DNA of 64,000 bases from Martinezella rhizogenes (GTDB lineage: Bacteria > Pseudomonadota > Alphaproteobacteria > Rhizobiales > Rhizobiaceae), in assembly GCF_027460065.1 (NCBI RefSeq), contig NZ_JAPYZZ010000008.1:1-64000 (forward strand), given 5' to 3'. Position 1 is the stretch's first letter; every line of letters begins with the position of its first letter. The translations under genes were made by a program, and so were the position numbers. The notes under the pieces were generated by a model, which ran no database searches, was not told where the DNA came from, and was given only the letters and a program-made list of their open reading frames with translations. Below are positions 26,660-37,154 of the stretch, piece after piece.

Positions 26660-28021
26660 TCAGCCGGCCTCTTGCCTGACCCCGCGTGAGAGCCAGCGGT
26701 ACAGGAACAGACTGCCCTTTACGGTCTCCTCGATAATCAGCGACAACCATACGCCCATCACCCCGAGATTGAGGAACAGGCAGAAGAACCAGGCCGTGGA
26801 AAGGCCAAGACCCCACGTCACGGTCAGGCTGACGAAAACCGGCCAGCGGACATCGCCCACCGCCCGCAGCGATTGAAAGAGGATCGTATTGAATGCAAAT
26901 CCAGGCTGAATGAATATCGTCAGAAACAGCAGACTGCCGCACAATTCTATAACCGCGGGATTGTCGGTGAACAACCTGACATACGGAACCGATGCGAGCC
27001 AGATCAATGTGGCGATGGACGTCGTCGCGACTGCCGCGAGGCTTGCGGACCGGAGCGCCTGGCTGGTCGCCGCCTCAAGCCGCCGTTCACCGAAACGGTA
27101 ACCGATCAGAACCTCGTTACTCTGGCTGATTGCCATGACGACAACAATCAGAAATGCCATGGCCAGCATCGTATAGGTGCGGCCCAGGACGGCCTCAACG
27201 CCAAATCTGGCAACCAGCCCCAGAAGAATGATCTGGTAAAAACTATAGGCAATGTAATCGGTCACGCTCGGCAAGGCGATTGCGATCATCCGGCGGGCAG
27301 TCGCAAGGCGCGAGATCGTATCGGCAAATGAGAACCGCAACCCCAATTTCCACATGAGAACCGGCGTCAGAACGGCTGTCGTCAGCACGCGAATACTGAA
27401 GGTGCCAAGTGCGGCACCCTTCACGCCCATACCCGGCAAGGGTCCGACCCCAAGAATAAGAATCCATTCGGCAAGAAGGTAAAAGGCTGACACGCCCACC
27501 CCGAACGCCAGGATCAACCTGCTGTGGCCGAAGGCGCGCAGACAGGCGAGCCCGGCGGCTACGAAGCCGTTAAAGACCATGCCGACCGCGACGATGTTCA
27601 GGTATAGGCCGGCTTCATCATTCAGGGAGGTCGATCCGGCCAACTGTTCGAGCACAAATGGACCGGCAACGATCAATGACAGGCCAAGTGCCAGGCCGAC
27701 AAGCGTGTTGGTCAGGAGTGCCACCGCCACCACCTGCCGTGCCGCCTCCACCTCTCCCCGGCCAAGATGCCGGGAGATGACGATGACCGCGCCGATGCCG
27801 ATCAGCCCGGACAATTCGAAAGCGATCATCATCACCTGTTTGGCGACGGCAACGGCTGCCGCTGCTTCTGCCGAATAGGCGCTTATGATCGCCGTATCGG
27901 CCAGATTGACGAAGAAGCTCAGCAGCGAATGAAGCAGGAGCGGAAAGCTCAGCTGGAACAGGGTGAGCTTTCCATGCGCATTGAAGTCTTCTTTATCGGC
28001 GGTTGCGGCGCCCTGTTCCAT
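26660..28021 (-). CDS. MATE-family multidrug/natural-product exporter
   Basis: The 453-residue protein is a polytopic membrane transporter of the MATE (NorM/DinF) family with about 12 hydrophobic segments. Typical features are LFQLSFPLLLHSLLSFFVNLADT in TM1 and the repeated halves, with VEAVLGRTYTMLAMAFLIVV in the second half. MATE proteins exchange Na+ or H+ for organic substrates. It is last in the leftward operon, 31 bp after an NRPS gene, so it is probably the exporter of the cluster's product. ATG 28021 (MEQGAATADKEDFN) is preferred over an ATG at 28135 that would overlap the NRPS gene by over 80 bp. Confidence 0.88.
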   Translation of the reverse strand: MEQGAATADKEDFNAHGKLTLFQLSFPLLLHSLLSFFVNLADTAIISAYSAEAAAAVAVAKQVMMIAFELSGLIGIGAVIVISRHLGRGEVEAARQVVAVALLTNTLVGLALGLSLIVAGPFVLEQLAGSTSLNDEAGLYLNIVAVGMVFNGFVAAGLACLRAFGHSRLILAFGVGVSAFYLLAEWILILGVGPLPGMGVKGAALGTFSIRVLTTAVLTPVLMWKLGLRFSFADTISRLATARRMIAIALPSVTDYIAYSFYQIILLGLVARFGVEAVLGRTYTMLAMAFLIVVVMAISQSNEVLIGYRFGERRLEAATSQALRSASLAAVATTSIATLIWLASVPYVRLFTDNPAVIELCGSLLFLTIFIQPGFAFNTILFQSLRAVGDVRWPVFVSLTVTWGLGLSTAWFFCLFLNLGVMGVWLSLIIEETVKGSLFLYRWLSRGVRQEAG

Positions 28022-28052
28022 GGCGGTGATCCTGACAGACTTTATAGGCAGG

Positions 28053-31000
28053 TCAGGCGAAATTGCCTGACCTGATGCGCCGCTGCAATTGCCGTTCACG
28101 CCCCTGCACTCTGGTGTCGCTTCGCCCCCGTCCACTCTCCGATGGCTCGGCTTTGCCGTACTGCAGATCGATTATATGGCCAGCCAGCGTTTGCAGGGTC
28201 GGGAAACGGAAGAAATCCGTGACTTCCAGCTCGATGCCAAGCGCATCGCGAACCCTCGCGGGCATGGCGACGATCAGCAGGGAATCCCCTCCCAGCTCGA
28301 AAAAATTGTCGCTGACGCCAATATCCTCGCGCTTCAGCATTTTCTGCCAGAGTGCGTGGAGGGCCCGTTCGACATTGTTTGCCGGAGAAGCGATTTCGGA
28401 AGTCGCACGTTCCGAGCGATCCGGCAGCGGCAGCCGCTTGCGATCCACTTTGCCATTCGCATTCATGGGAAACTCTTCCAGAAGAATGAAATGCGACGGC
28501 ACCATGTAACGCGGCAACCGAGCAGAAAGCGCCCTGCTGAGCCGGATACCCATGGCACCCTTGTCGACCTTGCCGGAACGATCCTCAAGGAGAACATAGG
28601 CCAGAAGCTGCTCCCTGTTCGCATCGAGCAGAACCAGAACCTGATCGACGCCCTCTTCTTCCTGAAGCAGGCTCTCGATTTCTCCAACCTCGATGCGATA
28701 GCCGCGCAGCTTGATCTGGAAGTCGGTTCGTCCGACGAAGTCCAGATTGCCGTCCGGCCTGCGCACGACAAGGTCACCTGTTTTGTAAAGGCGGGAGCCT
28801 GGCGTCAATGTGCAATCATAGGGATCGGGAACGAATTTTTCGGCCGCAAGCGCCGGCCGGTCCCAATAGCCGCGGCTCAGGCTTATGCCACCAATGTGCA
28901 GCTCTCCGGGCACGCCTTCGGGAACGGGATCCATATAGGCATCGAGGACGAGGAACGAGGTGTTATCCAGACGGCCGCCGATCGGCACCTTGCCGCTTCT
29001 GGAATGCGCCTCCTCTACCAGCAATGCACCAGCCCAGATCGTCGTCTCGGTCGGGCCATAGACATTCCAGAGAGAACCGATCTTTTGAATGAGCCGGCCG
29101 GCAAGCTGGGCATCGAGAGCTTCGCCACCGCATAGTCCGGTGAGGGATTTTTTTCCTTCCCAGCCGCTGTCCAGCAGCATTCTCCATGTGGCGGGGGTCG
29201 CCTGAAAATGCGAAATATCATATTCGCCGATTGTCCTTCCCAGTTTCTCGGGTTGAAGCAAAAGGTCCGGTTCGCGCATGACGGCCGTGGCGCCGACGCT
29301 CAATGGCCAGAGCATTTCCAGAACGGAGATGTCGAATGCCGGCGTCGTCACCGAAAGCATCCGGTCTCCAGCCCTTATGCCGGGCTGACGCGCCATGGAC
29401 TGGAACTGATTGAGCAGGCCCGTATGCGTAATCGGCACTCCCTTGGGTCGCCCCGTGCTGCCGCTTGTATAGAGAATATAGATGTCACTGTTATCAGGCA
29501 TTGCCGGAAGCCGGGCATCCGGCTGATCCTCAAGATGATGAGCGGGATCAATGCAGGTAATGCCGGGGAAAAGCCCCGCATTATCAGTCAGCACCAGAAC
29601 CGCTGCGGCATCCTCCAGCACGTAACCGATCCTGTCTGCCGGGTGGCGCGGATCGATCGGAACATAGACCGCACCGGCCTTTATGATCGCAAGGAAAGAT
29701 ATGATGCAGCTCGCCTGCCCCGGCAGCGAAACCGCCACGCGCATTCCCGGTTTCACTGGCCGGTCCAGTGTCAGAAGCGCTCTTGCGAGATTATTCGACG
29801 CCTCTTCGAGCTGACTATACGTCCAGCTCCTGTCCAGGCATTCAATGGCAATCTTTTCGGGATGGAGACGTGCCGCACCGCTTATCAGGTCGTGCACCCC
29901 CTTGACCGGGAGAGGCCGCGCCACAAGCGCACCCGCCGACAGAAGACCCTCACGCTCGCCGGCGGAGATATAGTCGAAGGTCGGTAAAAGCGCGTCGGGG
30001 GAAGCAACGACCGACCGCAGCAGGTTTTCAAAATGCTCCAGCTGCCGCTCCATTCGCACCGCCTCGAACCGGCCGGACCGGTACTCGACGGTGACGAGCG
30101 CGCCCGATGCGCGCTCCATGATCATCCAGCTCATGTCGAGCTTTGCTTCCGCGACCGGTATCGCTTCCTGCCTCACCCACAGGCTGGCATTGCCCAGATC
30201 GAAGCCCTGCGCATTCTGCTGCCTGTAGCCCTGGGTCTGGACCTGAAAGGAAATCTGGAATGGCGAATTTTCCACCCCTTCACGGTTGCTGCCCAGCACA
30301 TCCATCAACTCCGCAAAGGGATAGTCCTGATGTTCCAGCGCGTTGGCGAAATCTTCCTGTATGCGTCTCGCCCAGTCCCGGAATGACATGGCGGGGCTGA
30401 GATCATTGCGCAACACGATCGTATTGGTGAACAGGCCGATCAATCCTGCCAAATCGGGATCGCTCCGACCGGCAACGGGGACACACACAGCAAGGTCACG
30501 CCGACCGGTATAGCGATGGTGCAAAAGCTGGAAAACGGCGGCGAACACCACAAAGGTCGTCGTGCCGAGCCTGGCGGCCAGACCTGACACTTCCGCCATC
30601 AGATCCGGCGAAATCCCCTTCACCAGCGTTTCGCAGGCCATATCAGCCGTTTCATGGCGGGGATAGTCGGCTGGAAACTCCTGCGGCTCGAGATTTTGCA
30701 GCCGGTTGACCCAATATTGTTTTTGCCGCTCGTAATCCTTCGTGCCGGACCATTTTTGCCTGGCGCGGACAAAGTCGCCATAGGATCGCGGTAAGGGATC
30801 GAGGACCGGTTCCTGACCATTGGCGACCGCGGCGTAACACAACGAAAATTCGCGCATCAGAATGCCGCGGGACCATCCGTCGGCAACCGTGTGATGAAAA
30901 ACGAACACGAGAATATGCTCGTTTTGTCCAAGCTGCAGAAGATGCGTCCGCATCAGCGGCGCTTTGGACAGGTCGAAAGCTGTGCGGGCGATCCGGCCTA

Positions 31001-31436
31001 TGGCCTCGTCGCAATCGGCAGCAGACATCTTACGGCAATCGGAAACGACCAGTTCGGGCGCCATACTGCCGTGAACCTGCTGCCACGGCCTTCCTTCTTC
31101 GAGCGGAAACGCCGTGCGCAACGGCTCGTGCCGCGCGACGAGAATTTGAAGCGTGCGGATGATGGCGTCGTGGTCCAGCGGGCCATCAATATGCCACCTG
31201 AACGGAATGACATAGGCCGAACTATCAGGGTAGATCTTCTGCTGCAGCCAGAAATGCATCTGCGATGACGTCAGCGGCAATCGCCCGGCAGCCCCGGCGT
31301 TGCCGTCGTCAGGCGCAACATCCTGCCAGGACATGCCACGTGCTTCAAGCTGCGAGCGCAGCCGTGCCCGCTGCTCCGGGTCAAGATTTGCGATGCGGTT
31401 ACGCAATAGAGCAATCGTCTCGGCATTCGACATCAT
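28053..31436 (-). CDS. NRPS, C-A-PCP, glycine-type code (NRPS-1)
   Basis: This 1127-residue single-module peptide synthetase has a condensation domain with the intact HHTVADGWS at about residue 181, an adenylation domain (TSGSTGRPKG near 655, NVYGPTETTIW, NANGKVDRK) and a carrier domain with FFELGGDSLLI near 1048. Reading the pocket residues by alignment to GrsA gives D-I-L-Q-L-G-V-I-W-K, one change from the published glycine code. There is no epimerase, thioesterase or reductase, so the chain passes on to another protein. The start at 31436 has AAGGA 6 bp upstream. It lies 10 bp after the monooxygenase gene. Confidence 0.92.
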   Translation of the reverse strand: MMSNAETIALLRNRIANLDPEQRARLRSQLEARGMSWQDVAPDDGNAGAAGRLPLTSSQMHFWLQQKIYPDSSAYVIPFRWHIDGPLDHDAIIRTLQILVARHEPLRTAFPLEEGRPWQQVHGSMAPELVVSDCRKMSAADCDEAIGRIARTAFDLSKAPLMRTHLLQLGQNEHILVFVFHHTVADGWSRGILMREFSLCYAAVANGQEPVLDPLPRSYGDFVRARQKWSGTKDYERQKQYWVNRLQNLEPQEFPADYPRHETADMACETLVKGISPDLMAEVSGLAARLGTTTFVVFAAVFQLLHHRYTGRRDLAVCVPVAGRSDPDLAGLIGLFTNTIVLRNDLSPAMSFRDWARRIQEDFANALEHQDYPFAELMDVLGSNREGVENSPFQISFQVQTQGYRQQNAQGFDLGNASLWVRQEAIPVAEAKLDMSWMIMERASGALVTVEYRSGRFEAVRMERQLEHFENLLRSVVASPDALLPTFDYISAGEREGLLSAGALVARPLPVKGVHDLISGAARLHPEKIAIECLDRSWTYSQLEEASNNLARALLTLDRPVKPGMRVAVSLPGQASCIISFLAIIKAGAVYVPIDPRHPADRIGYVLEDAAAVLVLTDNAGLFPGITCIDPAHHLEDQPDARLPAMPDNSDIYILYTSGSTGRPKGVPITHTGLLNQFQSMARQPGIRAGDRMLSVTTPAFDISVLEMLWPLSVGATAVMREPDLLLQPEKLGRTIGEYDISHFQATPATWRMLLDSGWEGKKSLTGLCGGEALDAQLAGRLIQKIGSLWNVYGPTETTIWAGALLVEEAHSRSGKVPIGGRLDNTSFLVLDAYMDPVPEGVPGELHIGGISLSRGYWDRPALAAEKFVPDPYDCTLTPGSRLYKTGDLVVRRPDGNLDFVGRTDFQIKLRGYRIEVGEIESLLQEEEGVDQVLVLLDANREQLLAYVLLEDRSGKVDKGAMGIRLSRALSARLPRYMVPSHFILLEEFPMNANGKVDRKRLPLPDRSERATSEIASPANNVERALHALWQKMLKREDIGVSDNFFELGGDSLLIVAMPARVRDALGIELEVTDFFRFPTLQTLAGHIIDLQYGKAEPSESGRGRSDTRVQGRERQLQRRIRSGNFA

Positions 31437-31446
31437 CGCAAATCCT

Positions 31447-32514
31447 TCAGACCGCTCGGGCAACACGAACCGGCGGGCGGTTTGCTTCCACGAGTTTCAG
31501 CAGGAATGGCAGGCTGCCCATGACGAGGTCGTAATCCTGCACGAAATCGATCAGGCAGGCGATTTCATCGACGCCCATCTCCGCCAATGTATCCACCGTC
31601 GACTGGCAGCTTTCCGGCGTGCCGATCAGCGACCTGCCTTTCATGAAACCCTCGATGCCGAATTCGATCAGGCTGTCGAGGTCGTCATCGCTGAAATTAT
31701 CCAGCGTTATGTCGACACCCATGCTCCGCCCAAGGCCTTCAAGCAGGTGATAATGGGTACGGAGATAGTCCCCGAACGGCTTGGAAACATTGGATTTTAC
31801 TTTCCGGGTATCGTCACCCAGGAAGGTGTGAACCATCATGCTGACGGTTCCCGCCGCCGGATCATGCCCATGTTTTTCCCGCGACTTGCGGTAGGCCTCG
31901 ATCTTCGGCGCAAGCGACTCCGTCGTCTCACCAAGCAAGGCCGTCAGAACATTGAGGCCGCGGCGGCCTGCTTCGATGAAAGTCTCGGTCGATTGGCATG
32001 CAACCCAGAAGGGGATGCGCGACTGCACGGGCCGCGGCAGGGTTTTCGCATCGACGATGTTACCGTCAGCATCCTCGAATGCGACTGCTTCGCCGGCGAG
32101 AAGCCGGCTGATCTGTTCATAGGAGCGCCACATTGTACTGCGGCGGTTCCCGTGCGGTTCCTTCGAGAAGACGAATTCATCTTTGGTCCAGCCGGCCGCT
32201 ATCGCAATGCCTGCCCTGCCGCCGGACAGATTATCGACAACCGCCCATTCCTCCGCCACCCGGGCAGGATGATGCAGGGCGGCAACGACGCTGCCGGCCC
32301 TCAGTTGTACCTTGCGCGTGACCATCGCCAATGCGGCACTGACGATCGAGGGATTGGGGTAGAGCCCACCAAATGCGTGGAAATGCCGTTCCGGCACCCA
32401 CAGTGCCTCCAGGTCATTCGCATCCGCAAACTGTGCGCTGTCCATCAACAGGCGGTAATTTTCCTGACCCGGACGCGACCCGTCACCGTCAAAATAAAAA
32501 AGGCTGAATTTCAT
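31447..32514 (-). CDS. Luciferase-like flavin monooxygenase of natural-product type
   Basis: This 355-residue protein has the bacterial luciferase-like fold. MKFSLFYFDGDGS opens the barrel, ALWVPERHFHAFGGLYPNPSI and the segment ending VVDNLSGGRAGIAIAAGW are typical, and the later SLIGTPESCQSTVDTL closes it. It belongs to the subgroup found alone or embedded in NRPS/PKS enzymes, for example in the microginin megasynthase, where it hydroxylates the alpha carbon of a beta-amino acyl chain on a carrier protein. It lies between PKS-1 and NRPS-1 with gaps of 39 and 10 bp, so it is co-transcribed. Reduced flavin must come from another enzyme. The exact site of action is inferred. Confidence 0.85.
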   Translation of the reverse strand: MKFSLFYFDGDGSRPGQENYRLLMDSAQFADANDLEALWVPERHFHAFGGLYPNPSIVSAALAMVTRKVQLRAGSVVAALHHPARVAEEWAVVDNLSGGRAGIAIAAGWTKDEFVFSKEPHGNRRSTMWRSYEQISRLLAGEAVAFEDADGNIVDAKTLPRPVQSRIPFWVACQSTETFIEAGRRGLNVLTALLGETTESLAPKIEAYRKSREKHGHDPAAGTVSMMVHTFLGDDTRKVKSNVSKPFGDYLRTHYHLLEGLGRSMGVDITLDNFSDDDLDSLIEFGIEGFMKGRSLIGTPESCQSTVDTLAEMGVDEIACLIDFVQDYDLVMGSLPFLLKLVEANRPPVRVARAV

Positions 32515-32553
32515 CAGAATGATCCCGATTGTGTGTGAGCGTTGTCGGCGTCT

Positions 32554-35500
32554 TCAACGACCGGCCTCGACGTCATCAAGCATCGAGGCGAGCATATCCG
32601 CCTCCTTGTTGCGGGCGTCGAGACCCTCCTGAATGACCCTGGCGAGGCCGGCGGCCGTCGGTGCGTCGAAAAGCAGGGCACGCATTGGAATTTCAACGTC
32701 AAAGCGTTTTCGAAGCCGCGCGACGACCTGGATGGCGAGCAACGAGTGACCGCCGAGTTCGAAGAAATTATCGGCAACGCCGATACCGTTTATCCCGAGA
32801 AGCTCCGCCATGATGGCGACGACGTCTTCTTCAAGCGGCCCCTGCGGCGCGGCATAGGCAGCCGATACCCCGTTTCGGGCTGATTTCTGGCCGTTCACCG
32901 TGGCGTCGTCGGAACCCTGGACGTCCGCTGCCGGACGGTTTTCGAGATCATAGGGCGTGACGACGATTGACGCCGGCGAAGCTTGCGAAAGCACCAGCGC
33001 CGTGATCTGCCAGACCTCCTCCGGGGTTATTTCCCGATGGGCGGCATGGCCGGCCTCCGTCGCGTGAACCGATGCGCAAGCATCCCAGTTGACGGATTTC
33101 CAGACCGGGCCGGACGCGTGCCGTTTTGCGGAGACGAAAGCATCCAGATAGGCATTTTCCGCAGCGTATCGGCCAAGGCCTTTGCCACCAACGATCGATG
33201 AGAGCGACGACTGGACAAGCACGAAAATGTCACCGCGCTGTCCAAGAACACGATCAAGGGCGTCAATGGTGCCGGATTTTACGGCCTGAAGGCTTTTGGT
33301 GTCGAAACTTTCATTGCCGAGCAGCCCGAAATACTGGTCCCCCATCGCGGCCGTGTGGAAAACACCCTTCACGGTGCCGAGGCTTTTTTCCCCCTCTTCC
33401 AGTAAGGAGCGAAGCCATTGCGCCTCACTCACATCCCCCGAAAAGAGAAGATAGTCCCTGCCGGGGGTTCCGAGCGATCTGAGCGTCTGGATGAAAAGGC
33501 TGACCGGATGACGGGGGCTGTGAGATGCAAGCCAGCGCTCCCAGTCCGGCACCAGCGGAATTCCCGCGCGACCCGCCAGAATGACTTTTGCTCCAGCTTT
33601 GATGAGCGCGCGGGCATAGACCAGCCCCAGCCCTCCCAGAAGTTCGCCTGTGACAAGATAGGTTTCACCGGGCTTTGCAAGGGAACCGGCTTCAACATCG
33701 CTGAGTTCGACCCGCTCATGGGAGAGCGCAAACAAAATACCGTCGCGAAGGGCATAAATCTGCTCCCCTTCGACCAGAGGCGAAGAGACAACATCCCGAA
33801 GGTATTTTGTGGCATTTACGTCCGGCACGCCCTGAACATCGATACTGCGGCACGATAGCCCCGGCAGTTCCTGGCTCAGCATCCGCGCCAGCCCGTTAAT
33901 GCGGGCTTTGGCGGGCTGAACCTCATCGGCGGCAAAAATACCGTGCATGGACCTGCCGATGAATGTCACATCCGGACGCAGGGCACCACCGGCAAGCGTT
34001 CTGGCAAGAGCAAGCGCAAAATTCCACGCAGCGTCCGGCAGGTCCGTATCCGCCAAGCCGAAACCGCTGATGATCTGATCCGGCGTCCAGTTCTTTTTGG
34101 CGAGATCGTCGAACAGGGCAAGGAGATGCTCGGCGCTCGCCGGATCAATCGTATAGGCTTTCTCCGCAGCGCTGAATGTCGCTCCCTCACCCACAAGAAC
34201 CGCATCGATCCCGTGCGGAATTTCCGGAAGAGCCGCACCGAAAACAAGCCAGCGGCCTTTGGCGGCTGCCGATACGCCGATTTTCAGCGGCCGCGTCTTC
34301 CACACCGGCTGATGGAACCATTCGGCCAACGGTCTGTGGGTTGCGGCAGCAGCCGTTTCCCGCCCTCCTGTGGGTGGCGCAATCCAGTATGATTGCCGCT
34401 CGAAATGATAACCCGGCAAACCCACACGGCGGCGCGGCGATCCGTCGTCAAGTGCCTCCCAGCTGATATCGATACCCGCCAGCCATAGCTGTCCGAACGC
34501 CAGCAACGCATGGTCGGCAGCGTCGACCGTTCCGGCCGCATCCGGCAGGGACGTTACGATGCGGCAATCTTCATTCGCCTGCTGGCGTACCAGCCTTGAC
34601 AGCGTCGAGCCGGGCCCGACCTCCAGCAGAACGGGAGCGGAGAGTTCGAGAAGATGTTTCATCCCGCCGCTGAAATTTACTGCCCTGCGAAGATGTTCGG
34701 TCCAGTATGCCGGGTTGCAGGCCTCTTCGGGTCGCAGCCAGTTTCCGGAAAGATTGGACATCACATCGATTGCCGGTGCAGAGAGAGCGATGCCGTCGAA
34801 CAGGCCCGCAAACTCCTCAAGGATCGGCTCCATCGCCGCACTGTGAAACGCATGCGATGTCCTGAGCAGCCGGCAGCCGGCCCCGTCCTTCTCCAGTCGT
34901 TCGGCAAACCGGTGCAGACCCTCCGTATCGCCAGCAACAACGCAGCTGCCCGGGCCATTCACGGCAGCTACTTCCAGCCCCTCATCCAGCCGGGCGCGCA
35001 GATCCGCCTCGGGCAGCATCACCGACAACATTCCGCCGGCGGCGCAACCCTGCATCAACCGTCCCCGTGCCAGCACGAGGAACATGGCATCCTTCAGGGA
35101 GAACACGCCGGCGAGGCAGGCGGCGACATATTCGCCAACGCTGTGGCCAATCATGGCCCGTGGCTGCAAACCCTTATGCATCCACATTCTGGCCAGCGCA
35201 TATTCGATGGCAAATAGCGCAGGCTGGGCACGATCCGTGCGGTCCAGCCCGGTATCGGAGGCGTCCGGCCCTGCAAGAAGCAACGCCCGGATTTCAAGAT
35301 CGTCCGGTATCAATGACAGGCATTCATCCAGCGCTGCCCGGAAGTGCTCTTCGCGCTCATAGAGTGACCGGGCCATTCCCACATGCTGGCTGCCCTGACC
35401 CGGGAACATGAATACCAGGCTTGGATCATGCTGCGGGATCTGGCCTGTGGCAAAACCGGGCCCGGAGGCGGCTCTCAATTTCTCGGCGGCGTCGGATAAT

Positions 35501-37113
35501 GTCGTCGCAAGCGTGATGGAACGGTGGTTGAAGGTCTCTCGTCCCGTCTGCAGCGTATGGGCAACATCGGCAAGGGACACCCCCTGATGTTTTCCGGTTT
35601 TCAAAAGCGCATCCGAAAGGGAAGATTGCATTGCGGCGAGCGAGGCCGCCGAACGCGCCGAGAGCGGCAGCAGCAACGCGCCCGTCTCGCCTTCCACCGA
35701 TTCCTGTCGTGCGGGTGCTTCCTCTATGATCACATGGGCATTGCTGCCCCCCATGCCAAATGCACTGATGGCGGCGCGGCGCGGCCTGTCGGCATCGGCT
35801 TTCCAGTCGGATTTGCCTGCCGCCACCCGGAAGGGGCCGCTTTCAAAATCGCAGGCGCTGCTGGGCGTCTTGAAGTTGCCGCTTGGCGGCAGGCATTCAT
35901 GCCGAAGGGCAAGGACAGTCTTGATGAGCCCGCCAATGCCGGCCGCGGCATCCATATGCCCGACATTTCCCTTGAGCGAACCGATGAGGCAAGTCCGGCC
36001 TTCGGCGCGAAGCGACGGCCCGTAGATACGGTTCAGCGCGGTCAGTTCGATCGGATCGCCGATCGCGGTCGCGGTCGCGTGGGCCTCCACATAATCCACT
36101 GCCGAGGGAGCGATGCCCGCATTGGCCAGCGCCTTCTTGAGAACAGAGGCCTGGCCTTTGACGCTCGGAGCCGTCAATCCGACCTTGGAGCTGCCGTCGT
36201 TACCGATCGCCGACCCGGCAATAACGGCATAGACCGTATCGCCGGCCGCCTTCGCATCGCCAAGGCGCTTCAGGATCACGGCGCCAACACCGTTGGTGAA
36301 TATGGTGCCGCTGGCAGCCGCATCGAAAGGCCGGCATTGGCCATCGGGAGCACCGATGCCCCCTGCCTCATAGAGATAACCGGCAGGCTTGGGCTGGCCA
36401 ACGGAGACAGCACCTGCCACCGCCATCTCGCATTCGCCCGAAAGCAATGCCTGAACGGCGAGATGCACCGACACCAGACCGGTGGCGCAGGTTGCCTGAA
36501 CGCCCACACTCGGCCCCTCAAGATCGAGGTGGTAAGCCACGCGCGATGCGATCATGCCGGAAACATTGCCGAGCCCCGCCTGCAGCGGTGCCACGCTGCC
36601 GCGCAGGGACGGGTCGGAATGAATGTGGGTGAAGTGATAATTCAGCGAACCGCCGGCATAAACACCCGTGCGGCCCCGGCTTTTCCCGCTTCCATAACCG
36701 GCATGTTCCAGCGCGTTCCAGGCGCATTCCAGAAATACCCGTTGCTGCGGATCAAGCAGCTGGGCTTCCCTTGGCGCATAGCCGAAAAACCCGGCATCAA
36801 AAGCGGTCGGATCGCTGAACCCACCCCAGACCCTGACATAGTCGGGCTGCCCCGACAGTTGTGGATCGATACCGGCGCTTTCGAGATCCGCATCCGTGAC
36901 CGCCGTTAATCCTGAGCCGCCACCGGCAAGCAGCTGCCAGAAACCGTCAATATCATCGGCACCGGGAAAACGGCCTGCGAGGCCGATGATCGCGACGCGC
37001 TCATCATGGCGTTTCTGGAAAATCTCCAGACGCTCCCGCGCGTCGCGCAATATTCCGAGCAATGTCGCCTGATCGGGCTGACTGCCGGCCCCGGCCTGTT
37101 GTTTTACGTTCAT
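32554..37113 (-). CDS. Type I PKS, KS-AT-KR-ACP (PKS-1)
   Basis: The 1519-residue protein is one polyketide module. The ketosynthase (residues about 35-460) has its Cys in VQATCATGLVSVH near 206 and both His (EAHATATAIGDP and KGNVGHMDAAAG), though the usual TACSSSL and EAHGTGT are changed. The acyltransferase has GHSVGEY near 655 and SHAFHS, a malonyl-CoA signature. The ketoreductase has VTGELLGGLGL near 1153 and RYAAENAYLDAF near 1315 with the Tyr and Asn kept, so it may be active. The carrier site is FFELGGHSLLA near 1455. It follows the fatty-acyl ligase by 41 bp and probably extends the fatty acyl chain by one malonate. ATG 37113 has GGAG upstream. Confidence 0.93.
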   Translation of the reverse strand: MNVKQQAGAGSQPDQATLLGILRDARERLEIFQKRHDERVAIIGLAGRFPGADDIDGFWQLLAGGGSGLTAVTDADLESAGIDPQLSGQPDYVRVWGGFSDPTAFDAGFFGYAPREAQLLDPQQRVFLECAWNALEHAGYGSGKSRGRTGVYAGGSLNYHFTHIHSDPSLRGSVAPLQAGLGNVSGMIASRVAYHLDLEGPSVGVQATCATGLVSVHLAVQALLSGECEMAVAGAVSVGQPKPAGYLYEAGGIGAPDGQCRPFDAAASGTIFTNGVGAVILKRLGDAKAAGDTVYAVIAGSAIGNDGSSKVGLTAPSVKGQASVLKKALANAGIAPSAVDYVEAHATATAIGDPIELTALNRIYGPSLRAEGRTCLIGSLKGNVGHMDAAAGIGGLIKTVLALRHECLPPSGNFKTPSSACDFESGPFRVAAGKSDWKADADRPRRAAISAFGMGGSNAHVIIEEAPARQESVEGETGALLLPLSARSAASLAAMQSSLSDALLKTGKHQGVSLADVAHTLQTGRETFNHRSITLATTLSDAAEKLRAASGPGFATGQIPQHDPSLVFMFPGQGSQHVGMARSLYEREEHFRAALDECLSLIPDDLEIRALLLAGPDASDTGLDRTDRAQPALFAIEYALARMWMHKGLQPRAMIGHSVGEYVAACLAGVFSLKDAMFLVLARGRLMQGCAAGGMLSVMLPEADLRARLDEGLEVAAVNGPGSCVVAGDTEGLHRFAERLEKDGAGCRLLRTSHAFHSAAMEPILEEFAGLFDGIALSAPAIDVMSNLSGNWLRPEEACNPAYWTEHLRRAVNFSGGMKHLLELSAPVLLEVGPGSTLSRLVRQQANEDCRIVTSLPDAAGTVDAADHALLAFGQLWLAGIDISWEALDDGSPRRRVGLPGYHFERQSYWIAPPTGGRETAAAATHRPLAEWFHQPVWKTRPLKIGVSAAAKGRWLVFGAALPEIPHGIDAVLVGEGATFSAAEKAYTIDPASAEHLLALFDDLAKKNWTPDQIISGFGLADTDLPDAAWNFALALARTLAGGALRPDVTFIGRSMHGIFAADEVQPAKARINGLARMLSQELPGLSCRSIDVQGVPDVNATKYLRDVVSSPLVEGEQIYALRDGILFALSHERVELSDVEAGSLAKPGETYLVTGELLGGLGLVYARALIKAGAKVILAGRAGIPLVPDWERWLASHSPRHPVSLFIQTLRSLGTPGRDYLLFSGDVSEAQWLRSLLEEGEKSLGTVKGVFHTAAMGDQYFGLLGNESFDTKSLQAVKSGTIDALDRVLGQRGDIFVLVQSSLSSIVGGKGLGRYAAENAYLDAFVSAKRHASGPVWKSVNWDACASVHATEAGHAAHREITPEEVWQITALVLSQASPASIVVTPYDLENRPAADVQGSDDATVNGQKSARNGVSAAYAAPQGPLEEDVVAIMAELLGINGIGVADNFFELGGHSLLAIQVVARLRKRFDVEIPMRALLFDAPTAAGLARVIQEGLDARNKEADMLASMLDDVEAGR

Positions 37114-37154
37114 CGGCGATGGCTCCGATCATCGATTGCATGAAAAGCGTGAGA

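Noticed and set aside
35524-36909. A 461-codon frame opposite to the PKS-1 ketosynthase
   Set aside because: Antisense shadow of an unambiguous KS domain.
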